A stretch of 36,589 nucleotides of DNA from Lentzea kentuckyensis (GCF_002150765.1 NZ_MUYM01000069.1:233-36821); one strand, 5' to 3'; positions 15,417 through 22,930 are shown, numbered from the stretch's first letter. The notes: generated by a model not told the origin, from the sequence alone. Made by a program: numbers and translations.

Positions 15417-16232
15417 TCACCGTTCGAAGATGCGCGCCATCACGGTGAAGTACGAAGTCGGGGCGATACGGGCGAGCGCGTCGAACACGTACGCGTCCGG
15501 CCCGACCAGGATCCGGGCCTTACCGCGTTCGACCCCGCGGTGGATGATCTCGGCCGCCTTGTCCGCGGTGGTCATCGCGATCTTGTCGAAGTCCGCGGCG
15601 ATCTGCTCCAGCGATCGGCCCTGCTCGTCGAGCTCGGCGTGGATGCGCCCGTTGCGCACGATGTTGGTCCTGATCCCGCCGGGGTGCACGGTGACCGCCG
15701 AGACACCGGTACCGCGCAACTCCTGCCGCAGCGAGTCGGTGAACCCGCGGACGGCAAACTTCGAGGCGCAGTAGGCGCTGTTCTTCGGCATCCCGAGCAG
15801 CCCGTACACGCTGGAGGTGTTCACGATGACGCCGTAGTTCTGCTTGACCAGCTGCGGCAGGAACGCCCGCGTGCCGTTCACGACACCCCAGAAGTTGATG
15901 TCGAACAGCCAGGAGTCGTCCTCTGGCACGGAATTCCGCACGGTCGTGGACGTGGCCACGCCGGCGTTGTTGAACACCGCGGCGAGAGGGAGGTCCAGCC
16001 AGTCCTGCACCTCCTTGGCGAACAGCCGCACGTCGTCCGCGTCCCGTACATCGAGCACCCGGCTCAGCACCGGGCCGTTCAGCGAGTCGGCGGTCTCCCG
16101 CAACCCGGCCTCGTTCACGTCGGCGATGACCACCGGTGAGCCGTGCCGGGACAGTCGCTGGGCGAGGCTGCGGCCGATGCCCGACGCCGCCCCGGTGATC
16201 ACCGCCGGGCGTCCCGCGATCTTTCGGACCAT
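15417..16232 (-). CDS. Short-chain dehydrogenase/reductase
   Basis: A 271-residue classical SDR. TGAASGIG (13-20) binds the cofactor; D38 at the end of beta-2 (VVIADVNE) favours NAD(H). NNAG is at 88-91, and the catalytic set is S140/S141, Y154 and K158 (NSAYCASK). After it come PGGIRTNIVRNG and a C-terminal ARIAPTSYFTVMARIFER tail resembling lipid-acting SDRs. It is the middle gene of the operon acyl-CoA synthetase (30 bp upstream) - SDR - membrane protein (3 bp downstream). Probable reaction: oxidation/reduction of a hydroxy- or keto-acyl intermediate or a sterol/lipid alcohol. The substrate is not readable. Confidence 0.95.
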   Translation of the reverse strand: MVRKIAGRPAVITGAASGIGRSLAQRLSRHGSPVVIADVNEAGLRETADSLNGPVLSRVLDVRDADDVRLFAKEVQDWLDLPLAAVFNNAGVATSTTVRNSVPEDDSWLFDINFWGVVNGTRAFLPQLVKQNYGVIVNTSSVYGLLGMPKNSAYCASKFAVRGFTDSLRQELRGTGVSAVTVHPGGIRTNIVRNGRIHAELDEQGRSLEQIAADFDKIAMTTADKAAEIIHRGVERGKARILVGPDAYVFDALARIAPTSYFTVMARIFER

Positions 16233-16262
16233 GCGACCAGTAGATCACCATGGGCAAGCGCC

Positions 16263-17933
16263 CTACTGGCGCAGTTCGGGGAACTGGTCGTCCCGCCACT
16301 CCCCCGTTTCGACGCCCTGTTCCTCCCGCGTGCGCAGATCGACGCGGCGGATCTTGCCGGACACGGTCTTGGGCAGTTCGAAGAACTCCAGCCGCCGAAT
16401 CCGCTGGAACGGCGCCAGGTTCTCGCGGGCGTGCTTCAGAATCCGCAGTGCCGTCTCGCGATTCGGCTCCCAGCCCGCGCTCAACGCCACGTACGCCTTG
16501 GGCACGGCGAGCCGCAGCGGATCCGGGGCGGGAACCACCGCGGCCTCGGTGACCGCCGGGTGCTCGATCAGCACGCTCTCCAGCTCGAACGGCGAGATCT
16601 TGTAGTCCGACGCCTTGAACACGTCGTCGGACCGCCCGATGTAGAACAGGTAGCCGTCCTCGTCCCTGCTCGCGATGTCGCCTGTGTGGTAGTAACCGCC
16701 GGCCATCGCCTCGGCGTTGCGCTCCTCGTCGCCGTGATAGCCGACCATGAGCGACATCGGCCGCTGCTTCAGATCTATGCAGATCTCGCCTTCCTCGGCC
16801 GGTTCGCCGCTGATCGGGTCGACGAGCACGACCGGAACACCCGGCAGCGGCGTGCCCATCGAGCCGGGCTTCACCGGCGCGCCGGGCACGTTGCCGACCG
16901 ACAGCGTGGTCTCGGTCTGCCCGAAGCCGTCCCGCAGCGTGAGGCCCCACTGCTGCTGGACCTGTTCGATCACCTCGGGGTTGAGGGGTTCACCGGCGGC
17001 CACGACCTCGCGCAACCCGCCCGGCCCCGCGCTGAGGTCCGCCTTGATCAGCATCCGCCACACGGTCGGCGGCGCGCAGAACGTGGTGACGCCCTTGTCC
17101 CTGATCTGGCCGAGCAGCGCGGCCGCGTCGAACCGCGTGTAGTTGTAGACGAAGATCGTCGCTTCGGCGATCCACGGCGCGAAGAAACAACTCCAGGCGT
17201 GCTTGGCCCAGCCCGGCGAGCTGATGTTGAGGTGCACGTCGCCGGGCCTGATGCCGATCCAGCGCATGGTCGTGACGTGCCCGACCGGGTACGAGGTCTG
17301 GGTGTGCTCGACGAGCTTGGGCTTGCTGGTCGTGCCGGAGGTGAAGTAGAGCAGCAGCCGGTCGTCCGCCCTGGTCTTCGGGTGCGGCAACGGGTTGTCC
17401 GGGGCCTCTGCCGTCTCCGCGTAGTCCAGCCAACCGGCGGTGGCACCACCGACCGCGATCAGGACTGTGCCCGCCTCCTTGTTGGCCACGTCCTCGAACT
17501 TGTCCGCGTCCTCCTTGCGCGCGATGACATGCCGAACAGCGCCGCGGTGCAGCCGGTCGGCGAGGTCGGCGGGTCCCAGCGCGGTGGTGGTCGGCATGAT
17601 CACGGCGCCGAGCTTCATCACCGCGAGCATCGACTCCCCGAGCTCGACCTGGTTGCCCAGCATGATCATCACGCTGTCGCCCTTGCCGACGCCGTGCCAG
17701 GCGAGCCAGCGCGCGACGCGGTTCGACCTCCGGCGCAGTTCGTCGAACGTGTAGGCGCGCTCGCCGCCGTCCTCCTCGACGATGTGCAGCGCCGTGGTGT
17801 CGTTGCCCTCGGCGATGAAGTCGAACCAGTCGTGCGCCCAGTTGAAGCTGCCGGCGAAGCTCGGCCAGCTGAACGACTCGGGATCGGTGAGCATCAGGTC
17901 GCGGGCCGCGCGGTAGGTGTCGTGGCTGGTCAT
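16263..17933 (-). CDS. AMP-forming acyl-CoA synthetase (MACS/AcsA-like)
   Basis: A 556-residue adenylate-forming enzyme that makes an acyl-AMP and then an acyl-CoA. ATG 17933 has GGAGG at good spacing. Motifs: YFTSGTTSKPK (196-206) for ATP; DGFGQTETTLSVG for adenine; YHTGDIASRDEDGYLFYIGRSDDVFKASDYKISPFELESVL as core and hinge; the C-terminal catalytic lysine K527 in PKTVSGKIRR. The N-terminus (FSWPSFAGSFNWAHDWFDFIAEGN) resembles medium-chain acyl-CoA synthetases. It leads the three-gene operon with the SDR and membrane protein. It diverges from the GAF-LuxR gene, and the 93-bp gap with overlapping palindromes suggests direct control. The chain length preferred is not readable. Confidence 0.93.
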   Translation of the reverse strand: MTSHDTYRAARDLMLTDPESFSWPSFAGSFNWAHDWFDFIAEGNDTTALHIVEEDGGERAYTFDELRRRSNRVARWLAWHGVGKGDSVMIMLGNQVELGESMLAVMKLGAVIMPTTTALGPADLADRLHRGAVRHVIARKEDADKFEDVANKEAGTVLIAVGGATAGWLDYAETAEAPDNPLPHPKTRADDRLLLYFTSGTTSKPKLVEHTQTSYPVGHVTTMRWIGIRPGDVHLNISSPGWAKHAWSCFFAPWIAEATIFVYNYTRFDAAALLGQIRDKGVTTFCAPPTVWRMLIKADLSAGPGGLREVVAAGEPLNPEVIEQVQQQWGLTLRDGFGQTETTLSVGNVPGAPVKPGSMGTPLPGVPVVLVDPISGEPAEEGEICIDLKQRPMSLMVGYHGDEERNAEAMAGGYYHTGDIASRDEDGYLFYIGRSDDVFKASDYKISPFELESVLIEHPAVTEAAVVPAPDPLRLAVPKAYVALSAGWEPNRETALRILKHARENLAPFQRIRRLEFFELPKTVSGKIRRVDLRTREEQGVETGEWRDDQFPELRQ

Positions 17934-17986
17934 CGGTGGCCTCCTTCACTGGCTCAAGAGGGTGGGCAGGACCGGGCCGACGGGAT

Positions 17987-18022
17987 ACCCCCGGATGGGG
18001 GTGCACCCCTTTTCGAGGGTGC
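17987..18022. promoter_or_regulatory. Overlapping palindromes between divergent acyl-CoA synthetase and LuxR genes
   Basis: Three inverted repeats overlap. ACCCCC-ggat-GGGGGT covers 17987-18002; the perfect 12-bp palindrome GGGGTGCACCCC covers 17998-18009; and GCACCC (18003-18008) pairs with GGGTGC (18017-18022). They end 5 bp before the LuxR-type GTG at 18027 and 54 bp before the synthetase start. This is the expected place for autoregulation and control of the divergent operon. Operator of the LuxR-type regulator is my inference. Confidence 0.6.
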
Positions 18023-18026
18023 GCCC

Positions 18027-18806
18027 GTGGGTGAGACTGCCAGCGTGCTGCCAGACCGTTTCCAGGCGCTGTTGCCGCAACGCCTGGACATGCTCCGCCG
18101 AGCCACCGGGTTGCCCGTCGTGTTCGGCGGTGCCGTCACGCCCAGCCGCGAGCTGGTGCTGAGCAGCTTCTACGGCACGCACGGCACGTCGTTGCACGGA
18201 TTGCGCGTGGGCACGGGCCGCGGACTGGGCGGCACGGCGATCGCGATGTGCACGGCGGTGCGCGTGAACGACTACGCCTCCACCCGCGCGATCACCCACG
18301 AGTTCGATCAGATGGTGGTCGTCGACGAGCGACTGACCTCCGTGTTCGCCTACCCGGTCGCGGTGCGCGGCACCGTGCACGGCGTGCTCTACGGGGCCGT
18401 GCGCGGGCAGACGCCCGTCGGCGACCGGGCCATCAGGATGGCCGGCGCGATCGCGCAAGCCATCGCACAGGACCTGGACATGCCTTCCCTCCACACACAG
18501 GCCGCACTACGCGAACTGGCCGAGGTCGCCAAGCTCGTCGGGGATCCCGCGTTGCGCGAACGACTGCGCAGGGTCCACCAGGATCTCGGCGGTAACGCTC
18601 CCGTCTCCGTCCCCACAGGACTGACCCCGCGCGAACTCGATACGCTTCGGCTGGCCGCGGTCGGTGCGTCCAACCGGGAGATCGCCGCCGAGCTCGGGTT
18701 GAGCACCGAAACCGTCAAGGCCTACCTCCGGGGCGCGATGCGCAAACTGGGGGTGCACAACAGAACCGCCGCGGTCCACGCGGCGAGGTCGACGGGAGCG
18801 CTTTGA
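18027..18806 (+). CDS. GAF-domain LuxR-type transcriptional regulator
   Basis: A 259-residue regulator. A GAF-like sensor spans about 20-155 (TGLPVVFGGAVTPSRELVLSSFYG, LRVGTGRGLGGTAIAMCTAVRVNDYA, VFAYPVAVRGTVHGVLYGAVRG). A LuxR-type HTH spans about 198-255 (LTPRELDTLRLAAVGASNREIAAELGLSTETVKAYLRGAMRKLGVHNRTAAVHAARS). I take GTG 18027 with GAGGG 7 nt upstream; GTG 18045 is the alternative. The long frame reading back to 16143 is antisense to the synthetase and not coding. It is expected to sense a small acyl-type or aromatic ligand and to regulate the divergent operon through the palindromes at 17987-18022. The downstream ATG 18807 follows the stop directly, so the two are coupled. Confidence 0.9.
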   Translation: MGETASVLPDRFQALLPQRLDMLRRATGLPVVFGGAVTPSRELVLSSFYGTHGTSLHGLRVGTGRGLGGTAIAMCTAVRVNDYASTRAITHEFDQMVVVDERLTSVFAYPVAVRGTVHGVLYGAVRGQTPVGDRAIRMAGAIAQAIAQDLDMPSLHTQAALRELAEVAKLVGDPALRERLRRVHQDLGGNAPVSVPTGLTPRELDTLRLAAVGASNREIAAELGLSTETVKAYLRGAMRKLGVHNRTAAVHAARSTGAL

Positions 18807-19229
18807 ATGTCCTGGTTCGAGAGAGCCGTGATCGGCACCGACCGCCTGCTCTACAAGCTGACCGGCGGCAAGGTCATGACCGTCTCGTTCAGCAAGCAGA
18901 CCGGCCTGACGCTGATCACCGTGGGCGCCAAGTCCGGTGAGCGGCGCGAGAACCAGGTCCAGTACGTCGCCGACGGTTCGTCGATGCTGGTCGTCGGGTC
19001 GAACTGGGGCAAGCCGCACCACCCCGGGTGGACCGCGAACCTGTTGAAGAACCCGGACATCCAGGTGAACGTGCGCGGCGACGTCCGTGATGTGCGGGGC
19101 ACCCTGCTCGAAGGGGCCGAGCGCGAGGCCGCCTGGCGCAAGATGGTGGCGGCCTGGCCGGCGTTCGAGGACTACGTGAAGCGGTCAGGAGGCCGCGAGC
19201 TGAGGGTCTTTCGCCTCACTGCGCGCTGA
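18807..19229 (+). CDS. F420(deazaflavin)-dependent nitroreductase-family protein
   Basis: A 140-residue protein of the split beta-barrel DUF385/Ddn family. The motif block GAKSGERRENQVQYV (about 40-55) and SNWGKPHHPGWTANLLKNPDIQV (about 70-92) are typical of the family's F420-binding part. Start ATG 18807 directly follows the stop (TGA 18804-18806) of the LuxR-type gene, so it is translationally coupled. Members reduce enones or nitro compounds with F420H2; the natural substrate here is unknown. Its end overlaps the opposite-strand membrane gene by 45 bp. Confidence 0.9.
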   Translation: MSWFERAVIGTDRLLYKLTGGKVMTVSFSKQTGLTLITVGAKSGERRENQVQYVADGSSMLVVGSNWGKPHHPGWTANLLKNPDIQVNVRGDVRDVRGTLLEGAEREAAWRKMVAAWPAFEDYVKRSGGRELRVFRLTAR

Positions 19230-19748
19230 GTCCCACGCCAGCCACACGCAGCCGACGATCATCAGCACGCCGTGCGCGATCCTGACCGCGGGCGGCGTGA
19301 AGAACTGCGGCAGGAACAACGCGAACCCGGCCGCGAACAGGATCGCAGGCAGCGTGCGGAGTTTGAGCGCGACCAGGACCGCGGCGACGCCCATCGTCAC
19401 CAGACCGACAGCGAAAGTCGTGGCGGCGACGGGGTTGTAGCGCACGGACTCGGCGAGCTCGAGGATGTTCGGCTGCCCGGCGATCGAGTGCAGGCCGAAG
19501 TCCTCGGCGCCGTAGTAGGGCAGCGTGAGCCCGGCGCCGACCCAGAACGTGATCGCGGCGGTGCGGTGGATCTCCAGCAACGCGATCGGCACCAGGATGA
19601 ACCCGATCATGGCGAACAGGTGCGACGCGACCCACGCACTCGATCCCATCGCGGCCGCGGCACCCGCGGTCGTCGTCTCGTCCTCCCATGGTCTGAACAC
19701 GGGGTACAGCAGGAAGAGCAGGCCTGCGGCGGTGAGAGTCCACTTCAT
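19185..19748 (-). CDS. Five-segment membrane protein coupled to the TetR gene
   Basis: A 187-residue protein with about five hydrophobic segments (MKWTLTAAGLLFLLYPVF; SSAWVASHLFAMIGFILVPIALLEI; ITFWVGAGLTLPYYG; AATTFAVGLVTMGVAAVLVALKL; PAILFAAGFALFLPQFF; a sixth may be IAHGVLMIVGCVWLAW). It starts at ATG 19748, overlapping the TetR stop as ATGA, so it is the regulated partner of that repressor. No transporter motif is seen; no family recognised beyond hypothetical actinobacterial membrane proteins. The C-terminal 45 bp overlap the convergent F420-type gene. Confidence 0.88.
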   Translation of the reverse strand: MKWTLTAAGLLFLLYPVFRPWEDETTTAGAAAAMGSSAWVASHLFAMIGFILVPIALLEIHRTAAITFWVGAGLTLPYYGAEDFGLHSIAGQPNILELAESVRYNPVAATTFAVGLVTMGVAAVLVALKLRTLPAILFAAGFALFLPQFFTPPAVRIAHGVLMIVGCVWLAWDSARSEAKDPQLAAS

Positions 19749-20308
19749 GATTGCCCCCTGAGATCGGTGAGGTACATCCGGACGAGCTGGTCGTAGGTGT
19801 CGTCGAGGCCTTCCGGCAGGCCGAACCCGCCGCCGGCCTCGATCGACGCGAAGCCGTGCACGATCACCCGCAGGCACCGCGTGGCGTGGATGGCGCCGGA
19901 GCCCTCCAGGCCGTACTGCCGCAGCGTCGCGAGCATGACCTCCACGAGCTTCATCCCGGCGGCCTGCTGCAGTTCGTCGTGCAGCGGGTCCATCGGCATG
20001 GCCGCGTAGCGCTTCGGGTGCTCCCGCACGTAATCGCGATACGCGTGCATGAGCGCTGTCACCGCCTCGTCGCCCGCCCGGCCCAGGACCGTTGCGGTGA
20101 ACCGGGCGGTCATCTCCTCCAGCACCCGCACACCGACGTGACCTCGCAGCTCGGCGAGGCTCGCGACGTGCTTGTACAGCGAAGGCGTGGCGACACCGGT
20201 GCGAGCGGCGACGGCGGCGAGCGTCAGTCCCTCGACGCCCTGCTCGTCGACCAGCTCCAGCGCGGCGTCCACGACCTTGGCGGTGGTGAGACGTGAGCGA
20301 ACGGCCAT
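19745..20308 (-). CDS. TetR-family transcriptional repressor
   Basis: A 187-residue repressor. The N-terminal HTH is AVRSRLTTAKVVDAALELVDEQGVEGLTLAAVAARTGVATPSLYKHVASLAEL; the C-terminal region (DYVREHPKRYAAMPMDPLHDE ... CLRVIVHGFASIEAGGGFG) is of the WHG type. I take ATG 20308 because MAVRSRLT is the usual start and the longer frame reaches into the operator. An exact palindrome (20316-20334) sits 8 bp upstream of the start, as expected for autoregulation. The gene is followed by the membrane protein with a 4-bp ATGA overlap. Expected role: ligand-released repression of its own operon. Confidence 0.93.
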   Translation of the reverse strand: MAVRSRLTTAKVVDAALELVDEQGVEGLTLAAVAARTGVATPSLYKHVASLAELRGHVGVRVLEEMTARFTATVLGRAGDEAVTALMHAYRDYVREHPKRYAAMPMDPLHDELQQAAGMKLVEVMLATLRQYGLEGSGAIHATRCLRVIVHGFASIEAGGGFGLPEGLDDTYDQLVRMYLTDLRGQS

Positions 20309-20315
20309 AGCCCAA

Positions 20316-20334
20316 AAGCTAATGGCATTAGCTT
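20316..20334. promoter_or_regulatory. Perfect 19-bp palindromic operator of the TetR gene
   Basis: AAGCTAATG-G-CATTAGCTT is a perfect 9-1-9 inverted repeat located 8 bp before the TetR start codon. The CTAATGnCATTAG core is a common TetR operator form. It would overlap the promoter and repress the TetR/membrane operon; the regulator has not been tested. Confidence 0.85.
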
Positions 20335-20665
20335 CACGTGTCAACATGCTGCCTCATCGCCGACGACGTGACAGGACAGCGCCGCCAGGAGCGCTCGTCC
20401 CCGAGCACTCCCATCCGCGTCCGACAAAACAATTCCAGGCTGCACAGAAAGAAATGGTGTTCTTCGGATACCTGGCCGAACTCGCGATCAAGCAGTACGG
20501 TTCCCACAGGGCATCGGAGGGGGCGGCACAAGCGGGCCCAGGGGGATTCACCACCGCGAAAAGCGCAGGTAGATCCGTGCTGCGCGTGGTTTCCACAATC
20601 ATTGCACGCCGATTTTGGCGCGCCCATCCGATGATTCCCTTCCACTACCGGAAAGGAACATTTCC
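20335..20665. other. Gene-free stretch between TetR operator and small secreted gene
   Basis: I see no supported gene here. One small stem AGCGC-N8-GCGCT (20378-20395) is present. A frame crossing the region ends over ATG 20666 as ATGA but has no ribosome site or plausible composition. The region is likely the promoter and long leader of the gene at 20666. The ribosome site is CGGAAAGGAAC (20650-20660). Confidence 0.5.
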
Positions 20666-21022
20666 ATGACCGGATTGAGAACCAGGGCAGCGGCCGCACT
20701 GCTGGCGACCGTCACCATCGCCGCGCTGATGCCGGCACTGCCCGCACAGGCTCTGGGCAACAACCGCGACGTGTCGCGCGGCTGCGGCCGGAACCACGTG
20801 TCCAGCGGCCGGTACAGCAGCACGAGGGCCTGGGCGCAGACGACCAAGGTGGACGGCAGCTGCGCGGGCCGCCTCAGCGCGGGCCTGCGAGCGAGCGACG
20901 GCTACACGTGGCCGCGTGTGTACGGGAACAACACCAGCGCGTACTCCGAGCGCACCGACGCCGCCGGATTCGGCACCGGGATGCACTGGGGCTGCGACGC
21001 CTGCAACGTGACGTACAGCTGA
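20666..21022 (+). CDS. Small secreted cysteine-containing protein
   Basis: A 118-residue exported protein. ATG 20666 follows GGAAAGG. The Sec signal is MTGLRTRAAAALLATVTIAALMPALPAQA (cleavage near residue 29). The mature part of about 89 residues is Ser/Gly/Tyr/Asn-rich with cysteines in SRGCGRN, GSCAGR and a C-terminal GCDACNVTYS, so one or two disulfides. No family recognised; the composition recalls small bacteriocin-like secreted proteins, but I do not claim that. It lies 2 bp before the lipoprotein gene, so they form one operon. Confidence 0.85.
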   Translation: MTGLRTRAAAALLATVTIAALMPALPAQALGNNRDVSRGCGRNHVSSGRYSSTRAWAQTTKVDGSCAGRLSAGLRASDGYTWPRVYGNNTSAYSERTDAAGFGTGMHWGCDACNVTYS

Positions 21023-21024
21023 CC

Positions 21025-21573
21025 ATGCGCCGAGCTGTTCTGTGCGGGCTGATGCTCGCGATGATCACCGGGTGCGCCCCCGCCGCCGAAGACGGCGACG
21101 GGGGCGCACCCTCCTACCCCGCGGCGCAGGCCTGGGCCCTGAACGACGGCACGGTGACGGACGAGGAGTACCGGCAGGCGGTCGACGGGTTCGCCAAGTG
21201 CGTGCGGGAGGCGGGATTTCCGGTCGCCGACGCGGTTCTCAGCCCGGTCGACGGACTGACGCTGCTGTACGGCATTCCACCGACCGGCGATCCCGACGCG
21301 TGGAGCAAGGCGGTCGAGGACTGCAACCTGGCCCACATCTCGCACGTCGAACCCACCTACGTCGAGGCGCGCGAGCAGAAGATGACACCGGAGTTGCGGG
21401 ACGCGACAGCGCGGTGCCTGCGGGACGAACGGGTGCGCGTCGCCGGCACCGAGCGCAACGTCAAGGAGTTCGTCGACACCGCCGGCAAGAGCGCGGAGGT
21501 GCTGAAGTGCGTCAGCGCTTCGGCCCAGCGGCTGTACCCGGATCTACCAGGCTTCCTGCGAATCCGCTGGTAG
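21025..21573 (+). CDS. Lipoprotein of unknown function
   Basis: A 182-residue lipoprotein: MRRAVLCGLMLAMITGC gives a type II signal with lipid-modified C17. The mature part is acidic-to-mixed and helical, with cysteines in FAKCVREAGF, EDCNLAHI, ARCLRDERV and LKCVSASA. The FAKCVREAGFPV phrase resembles a repeated motif in actinobacterial lipoproteins of unknown function. ATG 21025 lies 2 bp after the stop of the small secreted gene, so the two are one operon and may act together at the cell surface. A terminating role for the inverted repeat at 21610 is possible. Confidence 0.88.
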   Translation: MRRAVLCGLMLAMITGCAPAAEDGDGGAPSYPAAQAWALNDGTVTDEEYRQAVDGFAKCVREAGFPVADAVLSPVDGLTLLYGIPPTGDPDAWSKAVEDCNLAHISHVEPTYVEAREQKMTPELRDATARCLRDERVRVAGTERNVKEFVDTAGKSAEVLKCVSASAQRLYPDLPGFLRIRW

Positions 21574-21587
21574 TGAGCCCGATCTCC

Positions 21588-21601
21588 TGAGAGCGCTCTC
21601 A
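21588..21601. promoter_or_regulatory. LacI/CelR-type operator upstream of the beta-glucanase
   Basis: TGAGAGCGCTCTCA is a perfect 14-bp palindrome 105 bp upstream of the GH16 start. It differs by one symmetric pair from TGGGAGCGCTCCCA, the known operator of the actinomycete cellulase regulators CelR/CebR (LacI family). Repression of the glucanase by a LacI-type sugar sensor is therefore likely; no LacI gene is in the window. Confidence 0.8.
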
Positions 21602-21609
21602 TCTGACAA

Positions 21610-21625
21610 AAAGGTGAAAACCTTT
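21610..21625. promoter_or_regulatory. Inverted repeat AAAGGT-gaaa-ACCTTT
   Basis: Perfect 6-4-6 repeat just before the -35 of the glucanase promoter. It may be a second regulator site or a weak terminator for the lipoprotein operon. Confidence 0.45.
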
Positions 21626-21630
21626 ACAAG

Positions 21631-21659
21631 TTGACCGAGAGTCACGGCATGACAACACT
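21631..21659 (+). promoter_or_regulatory. Likely promoter of the beta-glucanase
   Basis: TTGACC (21631-21636), a 17-bp spacer, then AACACT (21654-21659), followed by a leader to the GGAAAGG site before ATG 21706. The -35 is good and the -10 weak. The LacI-type box sits about 30 bp upstream of the -35. Confidence 0.45.
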
Positions 21660-21705
21660 TCCGAACCACTGGGCGCACAACTAAACACCCGGAAAGGTCG
21701 GTTCG

Positions 21706-22926
21706 ATGCAGCGACGCATCGGGACGGCCCTCGCTGCCGCCTTGATGGTGGCCGCGGGGATCACCGTCGCCACCACCAGCCAAGCTCCCCCTGCCAACGC
21801 GGCGGTGACCTGGGCCGACGAGTTCAACGCCCCCGCCGGCACCGGTGTCGACGGTGGCAAGTGGCAAATGGAAGTCGGAAACAACGACGGCAACAACCGA
21901 GAGTCGCAGTGGTACCAGGCGGGCACCTCGAACGCGGTGCACGACGGCCAGGGCAACCTCGTGATCACCGCCAAGCGCGAGAACCCCGGCAACTACCAGT
22001 GCTGGTACGGCCGTTGCGAGTACACCTCAGCCCGCATCAACACCGCGGGCAAGTTCACCCAGACCTACGGCCGGTTCGAAGCGCGCATGAAGATGCCGCG
22101 CGGCAAGGGCATCTGGCCGGCCTTCTGGATGCTGGGTGCCGACATCAACACCGGTAACCCGTGGCCAGGTTCTGGCGAGATCGACATCATGGAGTTCCTG
22201 GGCCACCAGCAGAACACCGTGTACGGCACGATCCACGGCCCCGGTTACAGCGGTGCGGGCGGCCTGCAGGCGGTGTACAACGGCCCGAACTTCGCCGACG
22301 GCTTCCACAACTTCGCTGTCGACTGGCGTCCGGGTGAGATCGTGTGGTCCGTCGACGGCCAGGTCTACGGCCGCAAGACGCCCGCCGACCTAGGTGGCCG
22401 GACGTGGGTGTTCAACAAGCCGTTCTTCATCATCATCAACCTCGCGGTCGGTGGTGAGTGGCCGGGCTACCCCGACGGCAGCACGACGTTCCCGCAGCAG
22501 CTCGTGATCGACTGGGTCCGCGTCTCCAACGACAGCCCGCCACCCAGCGGTGGCACGGAGATCCGCGGCATCGGCGGCAAGTGCGTCGACGTGCCCTGGG
22601 CGAACACCGCCAACGGCACGCCCATCCAGATCACCGGGTGCAACGGCAACGCCGCCCAGAAGTGGAGCCGTCCCGGTGACGGCACGATCCGCGCGCTGGG
22701 CAAGTGCCTCGACGTCAACGGCGGCGGTACCGGCAACGGCACAGTGGTCCAACTCTGGGACTGCAACGGATCAGGCGCCCAGAAGTGGACCGTCAGCGGG
22801 GCACAGGACATCGTGAACCCGCAGGCCAACAAGTGCCTCGACACCGTGGGAGGCTCCTCGGCCGACGGCACCAGACTCCACATCTGGGACTGCCTCGGCG
22901 TCGCCAGCCAGAAGTGGCAGGTCTGA
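21706..22926 (+). CDS. Secreted GH16 endo-beta-1,3-glucanase with CBM13 ricin-type domain
   Basis: A 406-residue exported enzyme that cuts beta-1,3- (or beta-1,3-1,4-) glucans. ATG 21706 follows CGGAAAGG. The signal peptide ends near ANA (residue 32). The GH16 domain (about 34-275) has the catalytic block GEIDIMEFLG with nucleophile E158, D160 and acid/base E163. After a short Pro/Ser/Gly linker (SPPPSGGT) a ricin-type beta-trefoil covers about 283-406, with three QxW-type repeats (AQKW, AQKW, SQKW) and a cysteine pair in each unit. CBM13 modules bind galactose- or xylan/glucan-type polymers. The LacI-type operator 105 bp upstream suggests induction by oligosaccharides. Single-gene unit ended by two hairpins. 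Confidence 0.95.
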   Translation: MQRRIGTALAAALMVAAGITVATTSQAPPANAAVTWADEFNAPAGTGVDGGKWQMEVGNNDGNNRESQWYQAGTSNAVHDGQGNLVITAKRENPGNYQCWYGRCEYTSARINTAGKFTQTYGRFEARMKMPRGKGIWPAFWMLGADINTGNPWPGSGEIDIMEFLGHQQNTVYGTIHGPGYSGAGGLQAVYNGPNFADGFHNFAVDWRPGEIVWSVDGQVYGRKTPADLGGRTWVFNKPFFIIINLAVGGEWPGYPDGSTTFPQQLVIDWVRVSNDSPPPSGGTEIRGIGGKCVDVPWANTANGTPIQITGCNGNAAQKWSRPGDGTIRALGKCLDVNGGGTGNGTVVQLWDCNGSGAQKWTVSGAQDIVNPQANKCLDTVGGSSADGTRLHIWDCLGVASQKWQV

Positions 22927-22930
22927 GGTC

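Noticed and set aside
16143..18026. Plus-strand open frame preceding the LuxR-type gene
   Set aside because: Antisense to the acyl-CoA synthetase; no recognisable motifs and typical GC-rich shadow composition.
20335..20669. Frame crossing the gap before 20666 and ending as ATGA
   Set aside because: No plausible start with ribosome site and the composition is not protein-like; treated as leader DNA.
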